From Pseudomonadota bacterium (GTDB lineage: Bacteria; Pseudomonadota; Alphaproteobacteria; Rhodospirillales; Magnetospirillaceae), in contig JAFAAW010000103.1 in NCBI GenBank assembly GCA_023426365.1, forward strand, positions 1-6,231: a DNA stretch of 6,231 bases, in the 5' to 3' direction. Both the position numbers and the translations under genes were made by a program. Under the pieces are notes generated by a model that worked only from the letters and a program-made list of their open reading frames with translations, searched no databases and was not told the origin of the DNA. Positions 1 to 5,938 of the stretch are shown in pieces; position 1 is the stretch's first letter; each line of letters starts with the position of its first letter.

Positions 1-197
1 TCGCCGGGATCGGCAAAGGCGGCGATGACCGGCGCCGGCATGACCAGCAGCACCGAGCGGGCGATGTCGCCCACATTCACCCGGCGTTTGGCGGCCAGCG
101 CCTCGACCGCGTCGCGGAAGGCCGAGGCGCAGGGAATGGTGTAGGAATGCTTGACGGTGCCGCCGGCGGGCTGGGCGGTGTCGGCAGAACTGCTCAT
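1..197 (-). CDS. Unidentified protein, N-terminal 65 residues (cut by window edge)
   Basis: An open frame reads leftwards from an ATG at 197 and runs off the window with no stop, so only the first 65 residues are visible. It starts 9 nt after the TAG of the PAS-GGDEF-EAL gene, with no room for a separate promoter and only a weak Shine-Dalgarno, so co-transcription and perhaps translational coupling are likely. Residues 1-16 are a low-complexity Ser/Ala/Gly leader. Residues 18-50 have the pattern SYTIP, then a likely helix (AFRDAVEALAAKR), then NVGDIARSVLL, which looks like a beta-strand plus two helices and recalls a ribbon-helix-helix DNA-binding fold. No signal peptide or membrane segment is seen. 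I do not recognise the family with confidence; some alphaproteobacterial J-domain proteins may begin with a similar segment, but that is recollection only. The frame is preferred because the start fits the preceding stop and codon use is typical. Confidence 0.6.
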   Translation of the reverse strand, partial: MSSSADTAQPAGGTVKHSYTIPCASAFRDAVEALAAKRRVNVGDIARSVLLVMPAPVIAAFADPG

Positions 198-206
198 GAT
201 GTGCGG

Positions 207-2765
207 CTAGGCCCTGCGGCGGTTTTCGGTGAAATGCAGGCGCCGGCCCTCGGCCAGCAGGTTGCCCATCTCCTCGGCCGGCAGCGGCCGCGAGAACAGA
301 TATCCCTGCATCTGGTCGCAGCCCAGCGCGCGCAGGAACTCCAGGTGCTGGGTGTGCTCGACGCCTTCGGCCACCACCTTCATCTTCAGGGCCTTGGCCA
401 TGGCGACGATGGCGTCCACGATGGCTGCGTCGTTGGGATCGGTGATCACGTCCATGACGAAGCTGCGGTCGATCTTCAGCTTGGAAATGGGAAAGCGCTT
501 GAGCACCGACAGCGACGAATAGCCGGTGCCGAAATCGTCGATGGCGCAGGCCAGCCCCATGTCCTTCAGCGTCTGAACCACGCCGATGGCGCTTTCGGCG
601 TCGCGCATGGCCGAGCTTTCGGTCAGCTCGATCTCCAGATAGCGGGGGTCGAGGCCGCTGTCGGCCAGGGTGGTCTCCAGCGAGGCGATCAGGCGGCGCG
701 CATACTGGAACTGCCGGCCGGAAACGTTGACCGCCACCGGGATCGCCGGCAGGCCGGCGTCCTGCCATGCCTTGTTCTGGCGGGCGCACTGGCTCAGCAT
801 GACGTCGCAGATGGCGTCGATCAGGCCCGATTCCTCGGCCACCGGAATGAACTCGCCCGGCGCCACCATGCCCATTTCCGGGCTTTTCCAGCGCACCAGC
901 GCCTCCATCCCCACCACCGCGCCGGTGGTCAGGTCCACCTGCGGCTGGAAATAGGGGATGAATTCGCCATGCTCGACGGCGCGGCGCAGCTTGTTTTGCA
1001 GCGTCAGCGTCTTGGCGGCGCGCGAGCTCATCTCCTTGGTGAAGAATTGCAGCGTGGCCGGTCCCTGCGCCTTGGCGCGCTGCAACGCGGCCTCGGCGTT
1101 CTTGATCAGGGTCTCGGCATCCTCGCCGTCGCGCGGGAACAGGGCGACGCCGCTGCAGGCGGAAATCTCGAATTCCTCGCCCGCCACCGCTACCGGCGCC
1201 TGCGAGAGGGCGTGCAGGCGCTCCACCGCGTCGGTCAGCTCGCGCTTGGAGGCGTGCCCGCTGATCATCAGCAGGAAGCGGTCGCCCGAAGCGCGCGCCA
1301 TCACGTCGTCGCGGCCCAACGCGGCCTGCAGGATGTCGGCGGCGGCGATCAGCACCTGGTCGCCCACCGAATGGCCCATGGTGGCGTTGATGATGCCGAA
1401 GCGGTCGATGCCCAGGCTCATCACCGCCAGCAGGGTATGGCGCTGGCGCGCCACCTCGCGCGCGGCGGCGAAGCGTTCCAGGAAGGCCGGGCGGTTGGGC
1501 AGCCGGGTCAGGGGGTCGTAAAAGGCCAGGAAGGACAGGCGCTGCTCCGCCACCTTGCGGTCGGTGACGTCGATGATGATGCCGTCCCACACGATGTCGC
1601 CGTTGTCGCGTCGGGTCGGGCGGCTTTGGCCGCGCAGCCAGCGGCGGCGACCGTCGTGGCCCAGCGCCGCCACTTCCTCCTCGAACGGCTCCATGGTGCG
1701 GGCCGAGCGGCCCAGCGCCGCCAGGAAACGCTGGCGCTCGTCCGCCGACAGGGCGTTGAGGAACAGTTGCGAATCGGCCATCAGTTCTTCCGGCTCGACG
1801 CCCAGGAAGTCGCGGCAGCCGTCGGACACATAGGTGAATTCCAGCCGTCCGTCCGAGCGCAGCACGCGCTGGAACACCATGCCCGGCATGTTGGCGGCGA
1901 TGGCGCCCAGGCGCTGCTCGGACTCGCGCAGCGCCGCCTCGGTGGCCTTGCGCGCGGTGATGTCGCGGCCGATGGCGACGAACAGGCGATGCCCCTCCAG
2001 CCGCACCTCGCTGGTGGACAATTCCAGCACGAAGGTGGTGCCGTCCTTGCGCAGGCCGGTCAGTTCGCGCGGGCCGCCGCCCACCAAGCCGCCGGACCCG
2101 TCCAGCATGTCGCCGCACAGCAGGTGGGGGTGGCGCTCGCCGGCGGCCAGCAGCATGGTGAAGCATTGGCCGGTCAGTTCCGCCGCCTCCCAGCCGAACA
2201 GGCGCTCGGCGGCGGCGTTGACGGTATCGATGATGCCGCTTTCATCCAGGATCAGGATGGTGTCGGCGGCATGCTCCATCAGCATGTCCAGGCGGAATTC
2301 GGCGCGCCGCCCCTCGGTCACGTCGATCAGGGCGCCGTCCCACACCACGGTGCCGTCGCCGCGGCGGCGCGGTTTGGACGCGCCCTTCAGCCAGCGCACC
2401 TCGCCCGATTGGGTGATTGCGCGGAATTCCTCGATGCACAGTGACAGATCGGTGGCGGAGCGGTGGATGGCATCCAGATGGGCGTCGCGGTCGGCCCAGT
2501 GCACCACGTGCAGGCAGCCCCTGGAATTGACCGCCATGGCCTCGGGCGCCAGGCCCAGCACGCGCTCCACATTGCCGCTGAACAGCGGATAGCTGAGGCT
2601 GCCGTCGGCGCCCATGCGCCGCTGGAAGGCGAAGCCCGGCAGGCTGGCGGCGATGCCGTCCAGGCGGGCGGCCAGGTCTTCGGCGGGGGGCGCGATGCCG
2701 TCCTCCCCGCGGGCGATGCCCGCGGCGTTCGGTGTTCGGCTATCGGTGTCCCTGCCTTTGGTCAC
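207..2765 (-). CDS. PAS-PAS-PAS-GGDEF(degenerate)-EAL cyclic-di-GMP phosphodiesterase
   Basis: An 852-residue cytoplasmic signalling protein with no signal peptide or membrane segment. The GTG start is chosen because GGAG lies 7 nt upstream; the next ATG is at residue 51, inside the first PAS domain. Domains: PAS1 about 33-155, PAS2 about 160-272, PAS3 about 285-405, GGDEF about 410-575, EAL about 590-840. The EAL half keeps the expected catalytic set: EAL 621-623, N680 in NVSGRQ, ELTES 713-717, DDFGTGYSS 743-751, K764 in LKIDRSF, E800 in AEGVE and QGY 820-822. It should therefore hydrolyse c-di-GMP to pGpG. The GGDEF half reads SGDRF (493-497), lacks the first metal Asp (Gly452) and lacks the Arg of the RxxD inhibitory site (Gly484), so cyclase activity is unlikely. 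It may bind GTP and regulate the EAL domain, as shown for Caulobacter PdeA (CC3396). The PAS ligand is unknown. The downstream gene begins 9 nt after the stop. Confidence 0.93.
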   Translation of the reverse strand: MTKGRDTDSRTPNAAGIARGEDGIAPPAEDLAARLDGIAASLPGFAFQRRMGADGSLSYPLFSGNVERVLGLAPEAMAVNSRGCLHVVHWADRDAHLDAIHRSATDLSLCIEEFRAITQSGEVRWLKGASKPRRRGDGTVVWDGALIDVTEGRRAEFRLDMLMEHAADTILILDESGIIDTVNAAAERLFGWEAAELTGQCFTMLLAAGERHPHLLCGDMLDGSGGLVGGGPRELTGLRKDGTTFVLELSTSEVRLEGHRLFVAIGRDITARKATEAALRESEQRLGAIAANMPGMVFQRVLRSDGRLEFTYVSDGCRDFLGVEPEELMADSQLFLNALSADERQRFLAALGRSARTMEPFEEEVAALGHDGRRRWLRGQSRPTRRDNGDIVWDGIIIDVTDRKVAEQRLSFLAFYDPLTRLPNRPAFLERFAAAREVARQRHTLLAVMSLGIDRFGIINATMGHSVGDQVLIAAADILQAALGRDDVMARASGDRFLLMISGHASKRELTDAVERLHALSQAPVAVAGEEFEISACSGVALFPRDGEDAETLIKNAEAALQRAKAQGPATLQFFTKEMSSRAAKTLTLQNKLRRAVEHGEFIPYFQPQVDLTTGAVVGMEALVRWKSPEMGMVAPGEFIPVAEESGLIDAICDVMLSQCARQNKAWQDAGLPAIPVAVNVSGRQFQYARRLIASLETTLADSGLDPRYLEIELTESSAMRDAESAIGVVQTLKDMGLACAIDDFGTGYSSLSVLKRFPISKLKIDRSFVMDVITDPNDAAIVDAIVAMAKALKMKVVAEGVEHTQHLEFLRALGCDQMQGYLFSRPLPAEEMGNLLAEGRRLHFTENRRRA

Positions 2766-2772
2766 CCGGTCA

Positions 2773-2776
2773 CTCC
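2773..2776 (-). promoter_or_regulatory. Shine-Dalgarno that fixes the GTG start of the PAS-GGDEF-EAL gene
   Basis: On the - strand GGAG occurs here, within a G-rich GGGGTGGAG, 7 nt before the GTG at 2765. No ATG is available until codon 51, so this site decides the start. Confidence 0.7.
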
Positions 2777-2812
2777 ACCCCTCGGTGCAAAACCCCTTCG
2801 CTCCGGGCCACG

Positions 2813-2841
2813 ATGGTATCGGCCTTGCTCCGTCCTGGCAA
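2813..2841 (-). promoter_or_regulatory. Sigma70-type promoter for the PAS-GGDEF-EAL gene
   Basis: Read on the - strand: TTGCCA (2841-2836, 5 of 6 to TTGACA), a 17-bp spacer, then TACCAT (2818-2813, 4 of 6 to TATAAT). The predicted start of transcription is near 2806, giving a leader of about 40 nt. It lies in the 115-bp gap after the decarboxylase gene, so the signalling gene need not depend on transcription from upstream. The call rests on consensus match and position only. Confidence 0.5.
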
Positions 2842-2865
2842 CGGCGTACAGCTTAAGTTGCTGTT

Positions 2866-2875
2866 CGCCCGGGCG
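2866..2875. repeat. Perfect 10-bp palindrome just after the decarboxylase stop
   Basis: CGCCCGGGCG is self-complementary and lies 5 nt beyond the decarboxylase stop codon. A weaker inverted repeat, ACAGC/GCTGT with a 7-nt loop, follows at 2848-2864. Neither is followed by a U-run on the - strand, so this does not qualify as an intrinsic terminator. Nothing else that looks like one is visible in the gap, so termination may be Rho-dependent or there may be read-through. Confidence 0.3.
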
Positions 2876-2880
2876 GCCCC

Positions 2881-3828
<948 letters not shown>

Positions 3829-3833
3829 CGAAA

Positions 3834-3840
3834 CCACCTT
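3834..3840 (-). promoter_or_regulatory. Shine-Dalgarno deciding the ATG start of the decarboxylase
   Basis: On the - strand AAGGTGG lies 5 nt before the ATG at 3828, close to the AAGGAGG consensus. An in-frame GTG at 3837 overlaps this site and would have no ribosome-binding site of its own, so the shorter 315-residue product is favoured. Confidence 0.75.
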
Positions 3841-3866
3841 CGAACCACATACTCAAGGTGAGAGAG

Positions 3867-3895
3867 TTCTTATTCTGCTTAGGGGGCGGCGGCAA
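3867..3895 (-). promoter_or_regulatory. Candidate sigma70-type promoter for the decarboxylase gene
   Basis: Read on the - strand: TTGCCG (3895-3890, 4 of 6 to consensus), a 17-bp spacer, then TAAGAA (3872-3867, 3 of 6). Transcription would start near 3860, about 32 nt before the ATG. The match is moderate. Support comes from position and from being the only reasonable candidate close to the gene. Confidence 0.35.
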
Positions 3896-3903
3896 GCGCG
3901 CTG

Positions 3904-3933
3904 TTGACTCCCTGGGTCGGAAGCGCGTACAAA
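3904..3933 (+). promoter_or_regulatory. Sigma70-type promoter for the ffh-rpsP-rimM operon
   Basis: TTGACT (3904-3909, 5 of 6 to consensus), an 18-bp spacer, then TACAAA (3928-3933, 4 of 6). Transcription would start near 3940, leaving an unusually long leader of about 210 nt before ffh. Its -35 box is only 8 bp from the -35 box of the oppositely directed decarboxylase promoter, so the two polymerases would bind almost back to back. Confidence 0.5.
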
Positions 3934-3964
3934 CGCACCCTCTCCAGGTTTCCGGGAGAAAACC

Positions 3965-3978
3965 GTCACCACGGTGAC
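3965..3978. repeat. 14-bp perfect inverted repeat (possible operator)
   Basis: GTCACC, two bases (AC), then GGTGAC. It is a perfect 6-bp dyad lying about 25 bp downstream of the predicted ffh transcription start and immediately before a larger hairpin. It could be a protein-binding dyad or part of the RNA fold. On the - strand it is followed by GGTTTTC, but no gene lies close upstream on that strand to need a terminator. Confidence 0.4.
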
Positions 3979-3979
3979 C

Positions 3980-4009
3980 CGCCAGTCCGCGAAGATACGC
4001 GCACTGGCG
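3980..4009 (+). repeat. Strong 12-bp hairpin in the ffh leader
   Basis: Arms 3980-3991 and 3998-4009 pair over 12 positions with a single C-C mismatch (3987/4002), around the 6-nt loop AAGATA. It is followed on the + strand by a broken, weak T-tract (TTCCTGTTT at 4012-4020). That makes it a poor but conceivable attenuator. It is the most stable-looking local fold in the leader. Confidence 0.55.
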
Positions 4010-4033
4010 CGTTCCTGTTTGGGGCGAATCGAT

Positions 4034-4090
4034 CGGGGCCGGAGGAGAGCGGAGCAAGCGGAAGCGAGCGACCGGGCCGTCGAGGCCCCG
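4034..4090 (+). repeat. Competing inverted repeats upstream of ffh
   Basis: CGGGGCC (4034-4040) can pair with GGCCCCG (4084-4090) across a purine-rich 43-nt loop. The same downstream arm can instead pair locally, as GGGCC (4074-4078) with GGCCC (4084-4088) around a 5-nt loop. The two folds exclude each other, which is the arrangement seen in switching leaders. In GC-rich DNA it can also arise by chance. Confidence 0.35.
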
Positions 4091-4114
4091 CGCGCCGATG
4101 CGAGCGCAAGCCAA

Positions 4115-4130
4115 GCGGGCGGCTGCCCGC
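4115..4130 (+). repeat. 6-bp hairpin just before the ffh ribosome-binding site
   Basis: GCGGGC, the loop GGCT, then GCCCGC form a perfect 6-bp GC stem ending 11 nt before the Shine-Dalgarno GAGGG of ffh. It leaves the ribosome-binding site itself unpaired. Confidence 0.4.
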
Positions 4131-4152
4131 GCCCGGCGATTGAGGGAATTTG

Positions 4153-5520
4153 ATGTTCGAATCTCTGAGCCAACGCCTGTCTTCGGTCTTCGACAAGCTC
4201 ACCGGCCGTGGTGCGCTGTCCGAAGCCGACGTGACCGAGGCGCTGCGCGAGGTTCGCGTCGCGCTCCTCGAGGCCGATGTCGCCCTGCCGGTGGTCAAGG
4301 ATTTCGTGGCGCGTGTGCGTGAGCGCGCCATCGGCCAGGAAGTGGTCAAGTCGGTCTCGCCCGGCCAGATGGTGGTCAAGATCGTCCATGACGAACTGGT
4401 CGCCACCCTGGGCACCGAAGGGGTCGAGCTTAACCTGAACGCGGTGCCGCCCGCCGTCATCCTGATGGTCGGCCTGCAGGGTTCGGGCAAGACCACCACC
4501 TCGGGCAAGCTGGCCGTGCGCCTCAAGAAGGACCGCAAGAAGGTCCTGCTCGCCTCGCTCGACGTCTATCGCCCCGCCGCCCAGCAGCAATTGGAGATCC
4601 TGGCCCGCCAGGCCGACGTGGGCAGCCTGCCCATCGTGCTGGGCGAGATGCCGGTGGCCATCGCCAAGCGCGCCCTGGATGTCGGCCGCAAGGAAGGCTA
4701 CGACGTCGTCGTCCTCGACACCGCCGGCCGCCTGCACATCGACCAGGAGCTGATGGCCGAGGTCGCCGCCGTGCGCGACGTGGCCAAGCCGGTCGAGACC
4801 CTGCTGGTCACCGACGCCATGATCGGCCAGGACGCCGTGACGCTGGCGCGCGAGTTCAACGAGAAGGTCGGCGTCACCGGCATCGTGTTGACCCGCGTTG
4901 ACGGCGATTCGCGCGGTGGTGCCGCGCTCAGCATGCGCCACGTCACCGGCCGCCCCATCAAGTTCCTGGGCATGGGCGAAAAGCTCGACGCCCTCGAGGT
5001 CTTCCACCCCGACCGTATCGCCGGCCGAATCCTGGGCATGGGCGACGTGGTGTCCCTGGTCGAAAAGGCCATGGAGACCATCGAGCAGGACGAGGCGGAA
5101 AAGCTCGCCAAGCGCATCGAAAAGGGCAAGTTCGATCTGAACGACATGCTGAGCCAGTTCAAGCAGGTCGAGAAGATGGGCGACCTCAAGGGCATCCTGG
5201 GCATGATGCCGGGCATCGGCAAGATGGCCGCCCAGCTCAAGGACGCCAAGATCGACAACAAGATGGTGGCCCGCCAGAAGGCCATCATCCAGTCCATGAC
5301 CCCGGCCGAGCGCAAGAATCCGGAGCTGATCAAGGCGTCGCGCAAGAAGCGCATCGCCGCCGGCTGCGGCTTGTCGGTGCAGGACGTCAACAAGCTCCTC
5401 AAGCAGCATCAGCAGATGGCCGACGTGATGAAGAAGGTCGGCAAGCTGGGCCAGAAGGGGTTGATGAGACATGGCCTGGGCGGGCTTTTGCCCCCCGGCA
5501 TGCGTGGTTTCGGCCGCTAA
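4153..5520 (+). CDS. ffh: Signal recognition particle GTPase Ffh (SRP54)
   Basis: This protein, with the 4.5S RNA, forms the bacterial signal recognition particle. It binds hydrophobic signal and membrane sequences emerging from the ribosome and delivers the complex to FtsY at the inner membrane. It has 455 residues, the usual size (E. coli about 453). N domain about 1-90, with ALLEADV at 37-43. G domain about 100-295: P-loop GLQGSGKTT 107-115, DVYRPAA 137-143, DTAGR 189-193, and TRVDGDSRGG 247-256 (Arg replaces the usual Lys of TKxD, which I associate with alphaproteobacteria). Methionine-rich M domain about 328-440, with the RNA-binding SRKKRIAAGCG.SVQDVNKLL block at 396-416 and a PPGM tail. 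The ATG at 4153 is chosen because GAGGG lies 6 nt upstream and MFESLSQRLS is the standard beginning; an adjacent TTG at 4150 is less likely. It is the first gene of the operon with rpsP and rimM. Confidence 0.98.
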   Translation: MFESLSQRLSSVFDKLTGRGALSEADVTEALREVRVALLEADVALPVVKDFVARVRERAIGQEVVKSVSPGQMVVKIVHDELVATLGTEGVELNLNAVPPAVILMVGLQGSGKTTTSGKLAVRLKKDRKKVLLASLDVYRPAAQQQLEILARQADVGSLPIVLGEMPVAIAKRALDVGRKEGYDVVVLDTAGRLHIDQELMAEVAAVRDVAKPVETLLVTDAMIGQDAVTLAREFNEKVGVTGIVLTRVDGDSRGGAALSMRHVTGRPIKFLGMGEKLDALEVFHPDRIAGRILGMGDVVSLVEKAMETIEQDEAEKLAKRIEKGKFDLNDMLSQFKQVEKMGDLKGILGMMPGIGKMAAQLKDAKIDNKMVARQKAIIQSMTPAERKNPELIKASRKKRIAAGCGLSVQDVNKLLKQHQQMADVMKKVGKLGQKGLMRHGLGGLLPPGMRGFGR

Positions 5521-5531
5521 GTCGGCGGCCG
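5511..5531 (+). terminator. Hairpin over the ffh stop codon, possible weak attenuator
   Basis: CGGCCGC (5511-5517) pairs perfectly with GCGGCCG (5525-5531) around a 7-nt loop that contains the ffh TAA. It is followed by a T-rich but interrupted stretch (TTGGTTTGAAAGTTTTG, 5533-5549). The form resembles a weak intrinsic terminator that could reduce, not stop, transcription into rpsP. It could equally be an mRNA-processing or stability element. The T-tract is poor, so confidence is low. Confidence 0.35.
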
Positions 5532-5569
5532 GTTGGTTTGAAAGTTTTGTCTAAAGGGAAGTTGGAAAT

Positions 5570-5935
5570 ATGGCTCTGAAGATTCGTCTCGCCCGTGGCG
5601 GTGCCAAGAAGCGTCCGTTCTACCGCATCGTGGTGGCCGACGCCCGCAGCCCCCGCGACGGCCGCTTCATCGAGAAGATCGGCACCTACAACCCGCTGCT
5701 GCCGCAGGACCATGCCGAGCGCTTCGTGCTGAACGCCGAAGCCGCCAAGAAGTGGCTGGCTGTCGGCGCCCAGCCGACCGACCGTCTGGTCCGTCTGTTC
5801 GCCAATCTGGGCCTGGTCGCCGCCCCGGTGCGCGCCGAGCAGACCAAGAAGCCGCAGCCGAAGGCCAAGGCCCAGGAGCGCGCCAAGCTGGCCGCCGAGC
5901 GCGCCGCCGCCGCCGCTGAACCGGCCGCCGAGTAA
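5570..5935 (+). CDS. rpsP: 30S ribosomal protein S16
   Basis: S16 binds 16S rRNA and is needed for assembly of the 5' domain and platform of the 30S subunit. The first 80 residues are classic: MALKIRLARGGAKKRPFYRI, VVADARSPRDGRFIEKIGTYNP (21-42) and GAQPTDRLVRLF (66-77). The protein is 121 residues long against about 82 in E. coli. The excess is an Ala/Lys/Glu-rich tail (about 84-121) that is probably disordered or helical and likely contacts rRNA; such tails are common in alphaproteobacteria. The ATG at 5570 follows AAGGGAAG at 5554-5561. The gene lies 49 nt after ffh and 3 nt before rimM, so it is read as part of one operon. Confidence 0.98.
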   Translation: MALKIRLARGGAKKRPFYRIVVADARSPRDGRFIEKIGTYNPLLPQDHAERFVLNAEAAKKWLAVGAQPTDRLVRLFANLGLVAAPVRAEQTKKPQPKAKAQERAKLAAERAAAAAEPAAE

Positions 5936-5938
5936 GCC

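Larger units (their letters stand above)
3934..4152 (+). other. Structured ffh leader / intergenic region, no gene seen
   Basis: This is most of the 324-bp gap (3829-4152) between the divergent genes; the two promoters occupy the rest. I see no convincing coding frame. The open frames across it lack ribosome-binding sites, start inside the promoter, or merely run through from antisense frames of ffh. It holds a chain of inverted repeats (3965-3978, 3980-4009, 4034-4090, 4074-4088, 4115-4130). It also holds a purine-rich stretch at 4041-4071 with a 9-nt near-repeat (AGCGGAGCA at 4048, AGCGGAAGC at 4057). It ends in the ffh Shine-Dalgarno GAGGG at 4142-4146, six bases before the ATG. The region could be a cis-acting leader RNA, a small RNA, or a dispersed intergenic repeat. 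It does not match the SRP RNA core or any riboswitch that I recognise. Confidence 0.5.

Noticed and set aside
147..2444. 765-residue open frame on the + strand, antisense to the PAS-GGDEF-EAL gene
   Set aside because: It is a mirror frame of a well-supported gene in GC-rich DNA. Its composition (very rich in Gln, His, Gly, Ala) is what the complement of such codons gives, and it has no recognisable domain.
3904..4143. 79-residue + strand open frame filling the ffh leader
   Set aside because: Its TTG start is the -35 box itself, so it would not be in the transcript. It has no Shine-Dalgarno, and its residues are a low-complexity Arg/Gly/Ser/Pro mix.
3934..4152. SRP RNA (4.5S, ffs) or a known riboswitch in the ffh leader
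   Set aside because: The conserved SRP RNA core (GGAAGCAGCC-like asymmetric loop) is absent, and I recognise no riboswitch core. The purine-rich stretch at 4041-4071 only superficially resembles one.
4892..4921. Lys to Arg change in the Ffh G4 motif (TRVD instead of TKxD) as a defect
   Set aside because: To my knowledge this form is usual in alphaproteobacterial Ffh, and all the other GTPase motifs are intact.
3853..5472. 539-residue open frame on the - strand, antisense to ffh and running into the leader
   Set aside because: The ffh strand is certain from the SRP GTPase motifs. The antisense protein is a His/Leu/Asp-rich shadow with no domain and no ribosome-binding site.
5478..5497. GC-rich hairpin with a TTTT loop near the end of ffh
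   Set aside because: It lies within the coding sequence for the conserved GLLPPGM tail. The stem is interrupted, and the T residues are in the loop, not after the stem, so it is not a terminator.
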